Assembly (NCBI RefSeq): GCF_042665255.1
Contig: NZ_JBHTCD010000024.1
Direction: 5' to 3' (one strand)
DNA: 64,000 bases
DNA from: Insolitispirillum peregrinum
GTDB taxonomy: Bacteria > Pseudomonadota > Alphaproteobacteria > Rhodospirillales > Rhodospirillaceae
Part shown: piece after piece, positions 53,760 to 62,785 of the stretch
Layout: each line of letters starts with the position of its first letter
How positions within the stretch are numbered: position 1 is the stretch's first letter
Notes under the pieces: generated by a model
Seen by the model: the letters and a program-made list of their open reading frames with translations, nothing else
What the model was told of the DNA's origin: nothing
Databases searched by the model: none
Position numbers and translations under genes: made by a program

Positions 53760-55379
53760 ATGATCCGCTTTGACAGCATCACCAAAAAGAACGGCCACCA
53801 GATTTTGTTCCTCGAAGCCTCGGCGGCGTTGAACCGGGGGGAAAAGATCGGCCTTGTCGGCCCCAACGGAGCGGGGAAATCGACGCTGTTCCGCATGATT
53901 GCCGGGGTTGAAACCCCCGATGACGGACAGGTGGTGTCAGAAAAAAACGTCTCGATTGGCTATTTCAATCAGGACGTGGGCGAAATGTCGGGCCGGACGG
54001 CCGTGGCCGAGGTGATGAACGGTGCCGGGCCGGTCAGCACCATTGCCGAAGAACTGGCCGCGCTGGAAGCCGCCATGTGCGATCCCGACCGGATGGACGA
54101 GATGGACGTGCTGGTCGAACGCTACGGCGAAGTTCAGGCCCGCTTTGAAGAGCTGGGCGGCTATGAGCTGGAAGGCCGGGCGCGCGAAGTGCTGGCGGGC
54201 CTGAGTTTCAGTCAGGAAATGATGGATGGCGACGTCGGGGCGCTGTCCGGTGGCTGGAAAATGCGTGTGGCGCTGGCCCGCATCCTGTTGATGCGGCCTG
54301 ATGCGATGCTGCTCGACGAACCGAGCAACCACCTTGATCTGGAAAGCCTGATCTGGCTGGAAGGCTTCCTGAAGAGCTATGACGGCGCGCTGCTGATGAC
54401 CTCGCACGACCGCGAGTTCATGAACCGGATTGTCAGCAAGATCATTGAAATTGATGGCGGCTCGCTGACCAGCTACTCCGGCGATTACGAGTTCTATGAA
54501 CGCCAGCGCGCCCTCAATGAACAGCAGCAACAGGCCCAGTTTGAACGCCAACAAGCGATGCTGGCCAAGGAACTGAAGTTCATCGAACGCTTCAAGGCCC
54601 GCGCCTCGCACGCCAGTCAGGTGCAGAGCCGGGTGAAAAAGCTCGACAAGATTGAACGCTTTGAACCGCCCAAGCGCCGTCAGGTGGTGTCGTTCGACTT
54701 CCCGCAGGCACCACGGTCGGGTGATGACGTGGTGGTGATGAAAAACCTGCACAAGGCCTATGGCAGCAAGGTGATTTATCAGGGGCTGGACCTGACCATC
54801 CGCCGCAAGGAACGCTGGTGCATCATGGGGGTCAATGGTGCGGGCAAGTCCACCCTGCTGAAGCTGGTGGCCGGAACCACCGAGCCGGACAGCGGCTCGG
54901 TGGTGGTCGGGGCCAGTGTCAGGATGGGTTATTTCTCGCAGCACGCGATGGAAATCCTCGATGGCGAGAATACCGTTCTCGAAGCGCTGGAAGCAGCCCA
55001 TCCGCGCGCCAATCAGGGCGGACTGCGCACGCTGGCGGGCTGTTTCGGCTTTTCCGGCGATGACGTGGAAAAGCGCTGCCATGTGCTGTCCGGGGGGGAA
55101 AAGGCCCGGCTGGTGATGGCCTCGATGATGTACAATCCGCCGAATTTTCTGGTGCTCGACGAACCGACCAACCACCTTGACCTCGACACCAAGGAAATGC
55201 TGATCAAGGCACTGGCGTCCTATGAAGGCACCATGCTGTTCGTCTCCCACGATCGCCACTTCCTTTCCACCCTGTCCAACCGGGTGCTGGAACTGACGCC
55301 CGAGGGAGTCCACCAGTATGGCGGCGGTTATACCGAATACGTCGCCAGCACCGGTCAGGAAGCGCCGGGGTTGCACTGA
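53760..55379 (+). CDS. ABC-F family ATPase (YbiT-like)
   Basis: 539 residues with two ATPase domains and no membrane segments: Walker A GLVGPNGAGKSTLF and MGVNGAGKSTLLKL; signatures ALSGGWKMRVALARIL and VLSGGEKARLVMA; Walker B MLLLDEPSNHLDLES and LVLDEPTNHLDLDT. The charged linker at about 240-320, with an EQQQQAQFERQQ stretch, is the P-site-tRNA interaction motif of ABC-F ribosome-associated factors. The length and lack of a C-terminal extension favour YbiT/EttA-like housekeeping factors over antibiotic-resistance ABC-F. Confidence 0.92.
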   Translation: MIRFDSITKKNGHQILFLEASAALNRGEKIGLVGPNGAGKSTLFRMIAGVETPDDGQVVSEKNVSIGYFNQDVGEMSGRTAVAEVMNGAGPVSTIAEELAALEAAMCDPDRMDEMDVLVERYGEVQARFEELGGYELEGRAREVLAGLSFSQEMMDGDVGALSGGWKMRVALARILLMRPDAMLLDEPSNHLDLESLIWLEGFLKSYDGALLMTSHDREFMNRIVSKIIEIDGGSLTSYSGDYEFYERQRALNEQQQQAQFERQQAMLAKELKFIERFKARASHASQVQSRVKKLDKIERFEPPKRRQVVSFDFPQAPRSGDDVVVMKNLHKAYGSKVIYQGLDLTIRRKERWCIMGVNGAGKSTLLKLVAGTTEPDSGSVVVGASVRMGYFSQHAMEILDGENTVLEALEAAHPRANQGGLRTLAGCFGFSGDDVEKRCHVLSGGEKARLVMASMMYNPPNFLVLDEPTNHLDLDTKEMLIKALASYEGTMLFVSHDRHFLSTLSNRVLELTPEGVHQYGGGYTEYVASTGQEAPGLH

Positions 55380-55433
55380 GCGGTTGTCCCTGCGGGTTCG
55401 GCGGGCTGAAAAACCGGGGCATGTTTCCTTTGG

Positions 55434-55458
55434 CCGCCACGACAGACTGTCGTGGCGG
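55434..55458 (+). terminator. hairpin after the ABC-F gene
   Basis: CCGCCACGACAG and CTGTCGTGGCGG form a 12-bp perfect dyad with a one-base centre, 55 bp after the stop. The following TTG is a poor T-run, so termination strength is uncertain. Confidence 0.5.
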
Positions 55459-55528
55459 TTGAAAGCGTTGTCTGATAGGATCATATGGGCCGCATCATCC
55501 ATACACAGCCCGGTCAGGGAGAAAAGGT

Positions 55529-55750
55529 ATGACTGCGATACCAGACAAAGAGCTGCGTCAGCTGCTCCGCAAGAAGTTCCCGTTGTTCACTGTGCTGCGC
55601 ACCAAGCGCCACCTGCGGATTTCCAATCCGGCCACGGGGGGATTCGTTATAGCCCCGATTTCAGGCTCGGACTGGCGGGGTATCCGCAATCTGGAACGCG
55701 ATCTTCGCCGACTGGAGGAAGGGTGCGGGTACGGCGTGCAGTACCACTAG
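55529..55750 (+). CDS. small HicA-like protein
   Basis: 73 residues with the HicA-type order: helix (ELRQLLRKKF), strand, KRHLRISNPATGGFVIAP (the His strand and a turn), then a helix ending RNLERDLRRLE. HicA toxins are small mRNases with a catalytic His in a GSHHI-like strand; here the strand reads TKRHLRI, so activity is uncertain. No HicB is adjacent. GAGAAAAGG precedes the ATG. The 3' side runs into repeat R1. It could equally be an unrelated small basic protein. Confidence 0.55.
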   Translation: MTAIPDKELRQLLRKKFPLFTVLRTKRHLRISNPATGGFVIAPISGSDWRGIRNLERDLRRLEEGCGYGVQYH

Positions 55751-55755
55751 ATGCT

Positions 55756-55850
55756 TAGAGCATTTTCAAGTTGACCGTTTCCGGTCAACGGCTCGGAAAA
55801 TGCGTCCCTAAAAGGGAAGAGCGCTTTCGCTCGGTGTGAAGACGCTCTCA
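55756..55850 (-). repeat. dispersed palindromic repeat R1, copy 3 (inverted)
   Basis: 95 bp matching the copies at 5227 and 34473 but in the opposite orientation, with a few substitutions in the central spacer and first stem. It lies between the convergent HicA-like gene and the Pyr2C reductase gene. Confidence 0.85.
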
Positions 55851-55875
55851 CCATCGGTGACGACACACGGAACAC

Positions 55876-55906
55876 TCCCGGGGAGATTGCTTTTATCTCC
55901 CCGGGA
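55876..55906. terminator. hairpin between R1 and the Pyr2C reductase gene
   Basis: TCCCGGGGAGAT and ATCTCCCCGGGA are a perfect 12-bp dyad with loop TGCTTTT, 26 bp beyond the reductase stop. No good T-run on either strand. Probably a 3'-end hairpin for the reductase transcript. Confidence 0.55.
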
Positions 55907-55932
55907 TTACCTTTGAGCATCAATGATCGGGA

Positions 55933-56967
55933 TCACCCCACGCGGGTTTCAACGCCCTCGAATCCGTCAAGCTGTGCCAGTTCGGCATCGCTGAGCACGA
56001 TGCCATCACGCAGGGCCTTTTTCCGTGCCTCAAAGCGGCGCTGCGACGGCAGGCGAGCGCCCTGGGCACCGATGGCGGTCAACAGCTTTTCACCCTCGGC
56101 AATCGGATCGCGGCCACTGCGGGCGGCGAAGGTCCGGGGATCAAGGGCCAGAATCAAGGCTCCATGGCGGGGCAGCAGGGTCGTTCCGCCCATGAATTCG
56201 CGCGCTTCCTTGCTCATGAACTCGCCCAGCATCGCCCCGGCAAGCAATTCGATCATGGTCGAAATCGCCGAGCCCTTGTGACCGCCAAAGGTCAGCATCG
56301 CCCCGTCCAGCGCCACATCGGGGTCGGTGGTCGGATTGCCATCCCGGTCAACCGCCCAGCCCTCGGGGATCGGCTTGCCCGCCCGCTGGTGCAGCTCGAT
56401 CTCGCCACGGGCCGCGACGCTGGTCGCAAAGTCAAACACATAGGGCGGTATTCCGTCCGGGCGAGGCCAGCCAAAGGCCAGCGGATTGGTTCCCAGCAAC
56501 GGTTCCTTGCCACCGGTCGGGGCAACAAAGGAATAGCTGGGGCACATCGACAGCCCAGCCAGACCGTCTTCGGCCAATGCCTCGACATCGTGCCACAGCG
56601 CCGAGAAATGCAGGCAATCGCGGATCACCAGCGCAGCCAGCCCCATTTCGCGGGCGCGGCTGACCAACAGGTCCCTGGCGGCATAAAACGCCGGGTTCGA
56701 AAACCCGCCTTTGGCATCAACCTCGATCACCGCCTTGCCGTTGTCGTGGACCTCTGACACCGCCTTGGGGTCCACCTTCCCCGCTGCCAGCACGCGCAGG
56801 CACCCGGCAATCCGGTAAATGCCGTGGGATTTGCAGTTGTCACGCTCGCCCGCCACGATCACATGCGCCACCGCCTTTGCGCTTTCCGGGCGCACGCCAT
56901 GACGGACAAAGATATTTTCGACGCGTGCCAGCAGCACATCGAACGGAATGGTATTTGGCTCAGCCAT
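55933..56967 (-). CDS. dpkA: Ldh-family Pyr2C/Pip2C reductase (DpkA-like)
   Basis: 344 residues of the malate/L-lactate dehydrogenase-2 superfamily. Members near hydroxyproline genes reduce delta1-pyrroline-2-carboxylate (and piperideine-2-carboxylate) to L-proline with NADPH. Family motifs: CKSHGIYRIAGCLRVL, FSNPAFYAARDLLVSRA, LGTNPLAFGWPRP and FGGHKGSAISTMIELLAGAM. The start at 56967 has AAGGAGA about ten bases upstream. It would take the product of the 3-hydroxyproline dehydratases encoded at 57853 and possibly 39289. Its regulator-like neighbour lies 53 bp upstream on the same strand. Confidence 0.85.
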   Translation of the reverse strand: MAEPNTIPFDVLLARVENIFVRHGVRPESAKAVAHVIVAGERDNCKSHGIYRIAGCLRVLAAGKVDPKAVSEVHDNGKAVIEVDAKGGFSNPAFYAARDLLVSRAREMGLAALVIRDCLHFSALWHDVEALAEDGLAGLSMCPSYSFVAPTGGKEPLLGTNPLAFGWPRPDGIPPYVFDFATSVAARGEIELHQRAGKPIPEGWAVDRDGNPTTDPDVALDGAMLTFGGHKGSAISTMIELLAGAMLGEFMSKEAREFMGGTTLLPRHGALILALDPRTFAARSGRDPIAEGEKLLTAIGAQGARLPSQRRFEARKKALRDGIVLSDAELAQLDGFEGVETRVG

Positions 56968-57020
56968 TGGTACAGGGTCTCCTTGACGGACAGGATGGGT
57001 GGCCAAGCCTCGCGCAGAGG

Positions 57021-57671
57021 TTACTTGTCCACGTCAACATAGGTACAGGCCCAGAAAATCCTGGCTTCTTCCTCGCCAATCGCCCGGAGCCCGTGTTTGA
57101 TGGTGCTGTCGAAATAGGCGCAGTCACCGGGATTCATCAGCACCGGCTGATAATGTTCCACCACCAGCTCAACCTGACCGGACAGGACGTATAACGTCTC
57201 TTCTCCGTCATGGGCTTCCAGCTCGTCGGGGCGCAGCGGAGCCCGGTGGGAAACAACCGTCACCAGCGGAATGATCTTTTTCTCGGCCAGCTCGTTACAC
57301 AAAATCTCGTATTCAAAGTTCTTGGAACTGACCTTGCGGCCCGCACCGGCCCGCGTCACAGCCAGACGGGTGGTCTGTTGTGCCTCGTGATCGGCGGAAA
57401 ACAACCGCTCCATCCCGATGTCATAGGCACGGGCCATGCGGACCAGGTTTTCATAGCTGGGCGAAACCCGGCCATTTTCGATCTTGTGGATGGTCGAAAG
57501 TGCCAGCCCGGCTTTTTGCGCCGCCGCTTCCAGTGTAAAGCCGCAGGCCAGACGAACAGCCTTCATCCGGTTCCCGAGGGTTTCGCGCAGTTGCAGGCGC
57601 TCCACTTCCCAGTCGTCGGCGTCCGTCTCGATCTCGGCCGTCTGAGGCACTTTTTTTTCCGTTCGCATCAT
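57021..57671 (-). CDS. XRE-family regulator with cupin domain
   Basis: 216 residues. A charged N-terminal 30 residues precede the helix-turn-helix (about 36-90, TLEAAAQKAGLALSTIHKIENGRVSPS) and a cupin (about 135-210, HDGEETLYVLSGQVELVVEH). Divergent from the aconitase X operon and upstream of the reductase gene, it is well placed to control hydroxyproline catabolism in both directions. It is only distantly related to the XRE-cupin protein at 10746. Confidence 0.85.
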   Translation of the reverse strand: MMRTEKKVPQTAEIETDADDWEVERLQLRETLGNRMKAVRLACGFTLEAAAQKAGLALSTIHKIENGRVSPSYENLVRMARAYDIGMERLFSADHEAQQTTRLAVTRAGAGRKVSSKNFEYEILCNELAEKKIIPLVTVVSHRAPLRPDELEAHDGEETLYVLSGQVELVVEHYQPVLMNPGDCAYFDSTIKHGLRAIGEEEARIFWACTYVDVDK

Positions 57672-57709
57672 ATTTTTCTTTTCTTACCAGTTATGATCGT
57701 TTAAGCATA

Positions 57710-57756
57710 TTTCAGCAGGCAGCGCAAGATTTTCTGCTGCAACTGCGGCGCTGAAA
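57710..57756. promoter_or_regulatory. candidate operator in the regulator/AcnX spacer
   Basis: TTTCAGC (57710-57716) and GCTGAAA (57750-57756) form an inverted repeat in the divergent spacer, with a second GCTGCAACTG-like dyad inside. The role is inferred from position only. Confidence 0.25.
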
Positions 57757-57852
57757 AGCTCTGAAAGACCATTTTAGCCCAAAATTGCTGAATCCGCTCT
57801 TTTGGTGCGCAGCCGGGCTGGCAGTTGGCCCCCGACACACCGCGAGGAAACC

Positions 57853-59541
57853 ATGGCGACGTTGATTACACCTGCCTCTGTGCAGGGACCAATCCTCGTG
57901 TGCGAGGAAGGACTGAGCGTCTGGGGCGGCGTCCATCCGGCGACCGGCGAAATTATTGACGCCCTCCACCCGCAGCATGGATCGTCGCTGGCGGGCCAGA
58001 TCGTGATGATGCCGACCAGCCGGGGATCGTGTACGGGCAGCGGTGTTCTGTTGGGGCTGGCCCTGAAGGGAACCGCACCGTGCGCGCTGGTTTTCCGGGA
58101 GTCGGAAGAAATTCTGACGCTGGGGGCACTGATCGCCGCCCGCATGTTTAACCGCCCGATTGCGGTGCTGCGGCTGACCGCAGCGGAATATGACGCGCTG
58201 GCACAGCAGCCTTCCGCCGAGATTTCGCCAACCCACCTGCGGGCCGGGGATCTGGCATGGCCGCTCGCACCGCTGTCTTCGGCAGGGATCGCCCTCAGTC
58301 CGACCGATCAGGACTGTCTGGCGGGCAAGAATGGCGAAGCGGCCCGGCTGGCAATGGACATCATCGTGGCGATGGCCGCAGTGCAAGGGGCACCCCGCCT
58401 GATGGATATCAGCCGCGTCCACATTGACGGCTGCATTTACGCCAGCCCGGCCTTGCTGACCTTTGCCCGGACCATGGCCGACAAGGGCGGACGGGTGTGC
58501 GTCCCGACAACCACCAATGCCATTTCGGTTGACCGGGAAAACTGGCAACAGCAAGGCACCCCCATCGACTTTGGCACAGCCGCCGCCCGGCTTGCCGATG
58601 CCTATGTCGAGATGGGAGCGCAGGCGAGCTTTACCTGTGCGCCCTATCTGCTGGCCGACCGCCCGGCGGCCAACGAAGCCATTGCCTGGGCTGAAAGCAA
58701 TGCGGTGATCTATGCCAACAGCGTGCTGGGTGCGCGCACGGTCAAACATGCCGATTTCATGGATTTGTGCATTGCCCTGACCGGGCGGGCGGCGTACTCG
58801 GGCGTTTACCTTGACGAAAACCGCGCCGCCCGGCGTGTGATCAGGGTCACCATGCCAACAGACGCCGATGAGTCGTTCTGGCCGCTGCTGGGCTGGCTGG
58901 TCGGGCAGGCCGCCCCCGACCGCATTCCACTGATCTGCGGGCTGGAACAGACACAGCCGTCCGAAGATGACCTGAAAGCCCTGTGCGCGGCCTTTGGCAC
59001 CACCTCTGCCGCCCCCATGCTGCATATCGCCGGGATCACCCCCGAAGGACTGCGCCCGGCGGACCCCGATGCCGATACCGTCCCCCTGACCGCGCAGGAC
59101 TTTACCGATGCCTGGCAGAGGCTGAACCGGGGGGAGGCGCAGATTGATCTGGTTGCCCTCGGCAGCCCGCATTTTTCCGCCGCCGAGTGCGCCACCTTTG
59201 CCGCCCTGATGACCGGGACCCAGCGTGCGCCAGCGGTATCAGTGATCGTCACGGTGGGGCGGGGAACCCGGCAACAGATCGAGCGGAACGGCGTAGCGGC
59301 CCGCCTGAGCGCGGCGGGGGTGACGATTGTTTCCGACCTCTGCTGGTGCTCGATCTCTGAACCAGTCTTTCCGCCACAGGCCAAAGTCCTGATGACCAAT
59401 TCCGGCAAATATGCCCACTACGCGCCGGGCCTCAGCGGTCGCGCCGTCCGCTTCGGCTCGCTGGCCGAGTGCGCCCAGGCGGCCCGCACCGGCCTTGCCC
59501 CCTCTTCCCCGCCAGACTGGATCCTGCACGCGGCCCGGTAA
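57853..59541 (+). CDS. aconitase X, probable cis-3-hydroxy-L-proline dehydratase
   Basis: 562 residues in which the small swivel subunit (DUF126-like, residues about 1-135, with TSRGSCTGSGVLLGLAL) is fused ahead of the large aconitase-X subunit (DUF521-like, about 145-560, with GKNGEAARLAMDIIVAMA and DISRVHIDGCIY). Fused bacterial AcnX enzymes are described as cis-3-hydroxy-L-proline dehydratases making pyrroline-2-carboxylate (recall of the AcnX type I literature). The neighbouring reductase fits that product. The ATG at 57853 has GAGGAAA upstream. Cysteines for an iron-sulfur site are present (SCTGSG, CTCAPYLL-type and LCWCSI regions). Confidence 0.82.
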   Translation: MATLITPASVQGPILVCEEGLSVWGGVHPATGEIIDALHPQHGSSLAGQIVMMPTSRGSCTGSGVLLGLALKGTAPCALVFRESEEILTLGALIAARMFNRPIAVLRLTAAEYDALAQQPSAEISPTHLRAGDLAWPLAPLSSAGIALSPTDQDCLAGKNGEAARLAMDIIVAMAAVQGAPRLMDISRVHIDGCIYASPALLTFARTMADKGGRVCVPTTTNAISVDRENWQQQGTPIDFGTAAARLADAYVEMGAQASFTCAPYLLADRPAANEAIAWAESNAVIYANSVLGARTVKHADFMDLCIALTGRAAYSGVYLDENRAARRVIRVTMPTDADESFWPLLGWLVGQAAPDRIPLICGLEQTQPSEDDLKALCAAFGTTSAAPMLHIAGITPEGLRPADPDADTVPLTAQDFTDAWQRLNRGEAQIDLVALGSPHFSAAECATFAALMTGTQRAPAVSVIVTVGRGTRQQIERNGVAARLSAAGVTIVSDLCWCSISEPVFPPQAKVLMTNSGKYAHYAPGLSGRAVRFGSLAECAQAARTGLAPSSPPDWILHAAR

Positions 59542-59598
59542 GGGCTGTCCCGACCGGTAGGCTTTCCCCCCAGTGACCACCTTACGGAGCCTTCTCCC

Positions 59599-60558
59599 AT
59601 GAACAAAGACGTGTTTTTCGGCACCATCCCCGCCCTGCTGACACCGCTGACCGCTGACCGTCAGCCCGATTTCGACGCGCTGGTGCGCAAGGGCAAAGAG
59701 CTGATCGCCGCCGGGATGTCGGGCGTGGTCTATTGCGGGTCGTGCGGGGACTGGCCGCTGCTGACCGACGAACAGCGGATGGAAGGCGTCGAGCGCCTGA
59801 CCAAAGCCGGTGTGCCGGTCGTCGTCGGGACCGGAGCCGTCAACACCAAATCTGCCGTCGCCCATGCCGCCCATGCGCAAAAGGTCGGTGCCGCCGGTTT
59901 GATGGTGATCCCCCGTCTGCTGTCGCGCAGCCTGTCGGTGGCGGCCCAGCGCAACCACTTCAAGGCGATTCTGGATGCCGCCCCGGACGTGCCGGCGATC
60001 ATCTACAACAGCCCCTATTATGGCTATTCGACCAAGGCCGACCTGTTCTTTGCCCTGCGCGCCGAGCACAACAACCTGATCGGCTTCAAGGAATTCGGTG
60101 GCAAGGCCGACCTCAGCTATGCCGCCGAGCACATCACCTCGCAGGATGATGACGTGCTGCTGATGGTTGGTGTCGATACCGAGGTTTATCACGGCATCGT
60201 CAAGTGTGGCGCCGTCGGCACCATCACCGGCATCGGCACCGTGCTGCCGAAAGAATCCCTGTTGCAGGTCGCCCTGTCCAAGCGCGCCGCCGCTGGCTGC
60301 CCCGAAGCCGACACGCGTGCCCGCGAACTGGCCGAAGCCTTTGCCGTTCTTGCCAAATTTGACGAAGGCGTCGATCTGGTGCTCTACTTCAAGCACCTGA
60401 TGGTGCTGAACGGCGAACAGGGCTATGAACTGAACATCAACGAAACCGACGCGCTGTCTCCGTCCCAAGCCAAATTCTGCGAAGCGCAGTTTGCGCAGTT
60501 CAAGGCATGGTTTGCCAACTGGTCGAAGCAAGGTGGGGTGATTTCTGAATGCATGTAA
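59599..60558 (+). CDS. DapA-family lyase, probable pyrroline-4-hydroxy-2-carboxylate deaminase
   Basis: 319 residues, a TIM-barrel class I aldolase of the dihydrodipicolinate synthase family. The Schiff-base Lys is in LIGFKEFGGKADL, and the Tyr of the catalytic relay is in AIIYNSPYYGY. In hydroxyproline loci this family deaminates delta1-pyrroline-4-hydroxy-2-carboxylate to alpha-ketoglutarate semialdehyde. It overlaps the next gene, a 4-hydroxyproline epimerase, by ten bases, strongly supporting that role over lysine biosynthesis. GGAG lies about 13 bases before the ATG. Confidence 0.85.
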   Translation: MNKDVFFGTIPALLTPLTADRQPDFDALVRKGKELIAAGMSGVVYCGSCGDWPLLTDEQRMEGVERLTKAGVPVVVGTGAVNTKSAVAHAAHAQKVGAAGLMVIPRLLSRSLSVAAQRNHFKAILDAAPDVPAIIYNSPYYGYSTKADLFFALRAEHNNLIGFKEFGGKADLSYAAEHITSQDDDVLLMVGVDTEVYHGIVKCGAVGTITGIGTVLPKESLLQVALSKRAAAGCPEADTRARELAEAFAVLAKFDEGVDLVLYFKHLMVLNGEQGYELNINETDALSPSQAKFCEAQFAQFKAWFANWSKQGGVISECM

Positions 60559-61481
60559 TTGATAGCCACACAGGCGGCGAGCCGACGCGGGTGATTCTCG
60601 ATGGTGGTCCGGACCTTGGGTCCGGGCCGCTGGCCGGGCGGGCGCAGCGTTTGGCGACGGAGTACCGCGACTTTTACCGCTCGGTGATCCTCGAACCCCG
60701 TGGGCAGCCCGCCATGGTCTGCGCCCTGCTGGTCGAGCCGGTGGATGAGACCTGCGTTACCGGCGTCATCTATTTCGATGCTGAAGCGGTGCTGGGCATG
60801 TGTGGCCATGGCACCATCGGGTTGGCGGTGACGCTGTTCCACATGGGCCGCATCGGGCTGGGCAGCCACCGGATCGAAACCCCGGTCGGGGTGGTGACCG
60901 TTGACGTGCAAGATGCCAACACCGTGACGGTCACCAACGTCGAAAGCCGTCGCATCGCCAGCGGGCTGTCGGTCGATATCGACGGCATCGGCACCGTTAC
61001 CGGTGATCTGGCCTATGGTGGCAATGCCTTCTTTATCGTTGACCCCAGCCCGATCCCGGTATCTGCCGCCAATATCGCCCAGTTGACCGAGGTCACCATT
61101 GCCGTCCGGCAGGCGGTGATCGCGCAAGGATTTGGGGCCGAGGCAGGGCTGACGGTGGACCATGTCATCTTTTATGGTCCCGCCGAAACCCCCACCGGCC
61201 ACAGCCGGAATTTTGTCCTGTGCCCGGATGATGCCTATGACCGCTCACCGTGCGGAACCGGCAGTTCGGCCCGCCTGGCCTGTCTGGCCGCCGCTGGCCG
61301 GTTGGCCGAAGGCGAGGAAATTGTGCAGGAAAGCGTCATTGGCAGCACCTATCGCCTGTCCTATCGCACCGGCCCGAGCGGGGGTGTCATTCCCTCGATC
61401 ACCGGACAAGCCTATGTGATGGCCGAGAGCAAACTGTTCTTCCTGCCGCAAGACCCGTTCCGAACCGGCATTGTTCTTTAA
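60549..61481 (+). CDS. 4-hydroxyproline 2-epimerase
   Basis: 310 residues of the proline racemase superfamily with both catalytic cysteines: MCGHGTIGLAV and DRSPCGTGSSARLACL. The N-terminus MHVIDSHTGGEPTRVI is usual for bacterial 4-hydroxyproline epimerases, which convert trans-4-hydroxy-L-proline to cis-4-hydroxy-D-proline. Translationally coupled to the deaminase gene before it; the FAD oxidase that uses its product starts 38 bp after it. Compare the Ser/Thr variant at 39289. Confidence 0.9.
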   Translation: MHVIDSHTGGEPTRVILDGGPDLGSGPLAGRAQRLATEYRDFYRSVILEPRGQPAMVCALLVEPVDETCVTGVIYFDAEAVLGMCGHGTIGLAVTLFHMGRIGLGSHRIETPVGVVTVDVQDANTVTVTNVESRRIASGLSVDIDGIGTVTGDLAYGGNAFFIVDPSPIPVSAANIAQLTEVTIAVRQAVIAQGFGAEAGLTVDHVIFYGPAETPTGHSRNFVLCPDDAYDRSPCGTGSSARLACLAAAGRLAEGEEIVQESVIGSTYRLSYRTGPSGGVIPSITGQAYVMAESKLFFLPQDPFRTGIVL

Positions 61482-61519
61482 GAGCAGTGCAAGATACCTT
61501 TCCAGGCCCCGAGGTCCGC

Positions 61520-62770
61520 ATGACAGAGCCAAAAGCACCGGAAATCATTGTTATTGGCGCCGGTATCATTGGCGTGAGCAGCGCGCTGGCGCTGTTGCGC
61601 GCAGGACACCGCGTCCGTCTGCTGGACCGCACCGGCGTTGCCGCCGAGACATCGAGCGGCAACGCCGGGGCCTTTGCCTTTACCGAAATCGAGCCGCTGG
61701 CCACACCCGGCATCATGCGCAAGGCACCGAAATGGCTGCTTGATCCGTTGGGACCGCTGGCGATCCGCCCGGCCTATGCCGCGCGCATTGCACCGTGGAT
61801 GCTGCGGTTCTGGCGGGCGAGCTGGCTGGATCGCTACGAGGGTGGCGTCAAGGCGCAATCGTCACTGATGACCCTGTCGCGGGCTGCTCTGGAACGGTTG
61901 CTGCCGACGGTGGATGGTGAAACGCGCATTCGCCGCGAAGGCCAGCTCCAACTGTTTGAATCGCAAAGCGAGTTCGAGGCCAGCCTGCCGTCATGGGAGG
62001 CCCGTCGACAGCAGGGCATCCGCTTTGACCTGATCGAAGGCCAACAGGCGATTGCCGAGATCCAGCCCGGCCTCAGCCCCCGCTTTACCCACGCGGGCTT
62101 TACACCCGACTGGATCAATGTGGTGGACCCGGCCCAGTGGACCCGACATCTGGGGCAACAGTTTGTCGCCGAAGGTGGCAGTCTCGATACCGCCGAGGTG
62201 CGCGCCCTGACCCCCGGTGAGTCATGGGTTGAGGTGGTGACCAGCACAGGTAGCCTGCGGGCCGGGCAGGTGGTGGTGGCCGCCGGAGCCTGGTCCCATC
62301 ATCTGGCCCGCGGACTGGGGGATAAAATCCCGCTGGAAACCGAGCGCGGCTATAACACCACCTTCGCCTCGTGTGATTTTGATTTGCGCACCCACGTCAC
62401 CTTCAGCCGCCATGGCTTTGTGGTCAGCAAGATCGGTGAGGGCGTGCGGATCGGCGGGGCCGTCGAGCTTGGTGGTCTTCAGCTTCCACCCAACTACAAA
62501 CGGGCCGAAATCCTGCTGCGCAAGGCCAGGAGCTTCCTGACCGGCTTTGACCCCGAAGGCGGCACCCAGTGGATGGGCTTCCGCCCGTCGCTGCCCGACA
62601 GCCTGCCGGTGATTGGCCGCTCGCCGACTGCCGAGCGGGTGATCTATGCCTTTGGCCACGGCCATCTGGGCCTGACGCAATCGGCTGGAACGGCGGAACT
62701 GGTGGCCGCTCTGGCGGCAGGCCGGACACCGGAAATTTCCCTCGCCCCGTTTGCGCCGCAGAGGTTCTAG
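61520..62770 (+). CDS. FAD-dependent D-amino acid / cis-4-hydroxy-D-proline dehydrogenase
   Basis: 416 residues of the DadA/DAO family. The N-terminal dinucleotide-binding motif is VIGAGIIGVSSALALLRAGH with a following acidic strand end. The C-terminal flavin region contains FGHGHLGLTQSAGTAELVAAL. Following the epimerase, it should oxidise cis-4-hydroxy-D-proline to pyrroline-4-hydroxy-2-carboxylate. The gene ends 16 bp before repeat R2 copy C, which may act as the operon terminator. Confidence 0.88.
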   Translation: MTEPKAPEIIVIGAGIIGVSSALALLRAGHRVRLLDRTGVAAETSSGNAGAFAFTEIEPLATPGIMRKAPKWLLDPLGPLAIRPAYAARIAPWMLRFWRASWLDRYEGGVKAQSSLMTLSRAALERLLPTVDGETRIRREGQLQLFESQSEFEASLPSWEARRQQGIRFDLIEGQQAIAEIQPGLSPRFTHAGFTPDWINVVDPAQWTRHLGQQFVAEGGSLDTAEVRALTPGESWVEVVTSTGSLRAGQVVVAAGAWSHHLARGLGDKIPLETERGYNTTFASCDFDLRTHVTFSRHGFVVSKIGEGVRIGGAVELGGLQLPPNYKRAEILLRKARSFLTGFDPEGGTQWMGFRPSLPDSLPVIGRSPTAERVIYAFGHGHLGLTQSAGTAELVAALAAGRTPEISLAPFAPQRF

Positions 62771-62785
62771 AGCCGCGAGCGTTAA

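Noticed and set aside
34473..55850. The segment between the inverted R1 copies as an integrated genomic island
   Set aside because: No integrase, tRNA target or direct attachment repeats were seen, and it contains core-like genes such as KGSADH and ABC-F; inversion fits better than insertion.
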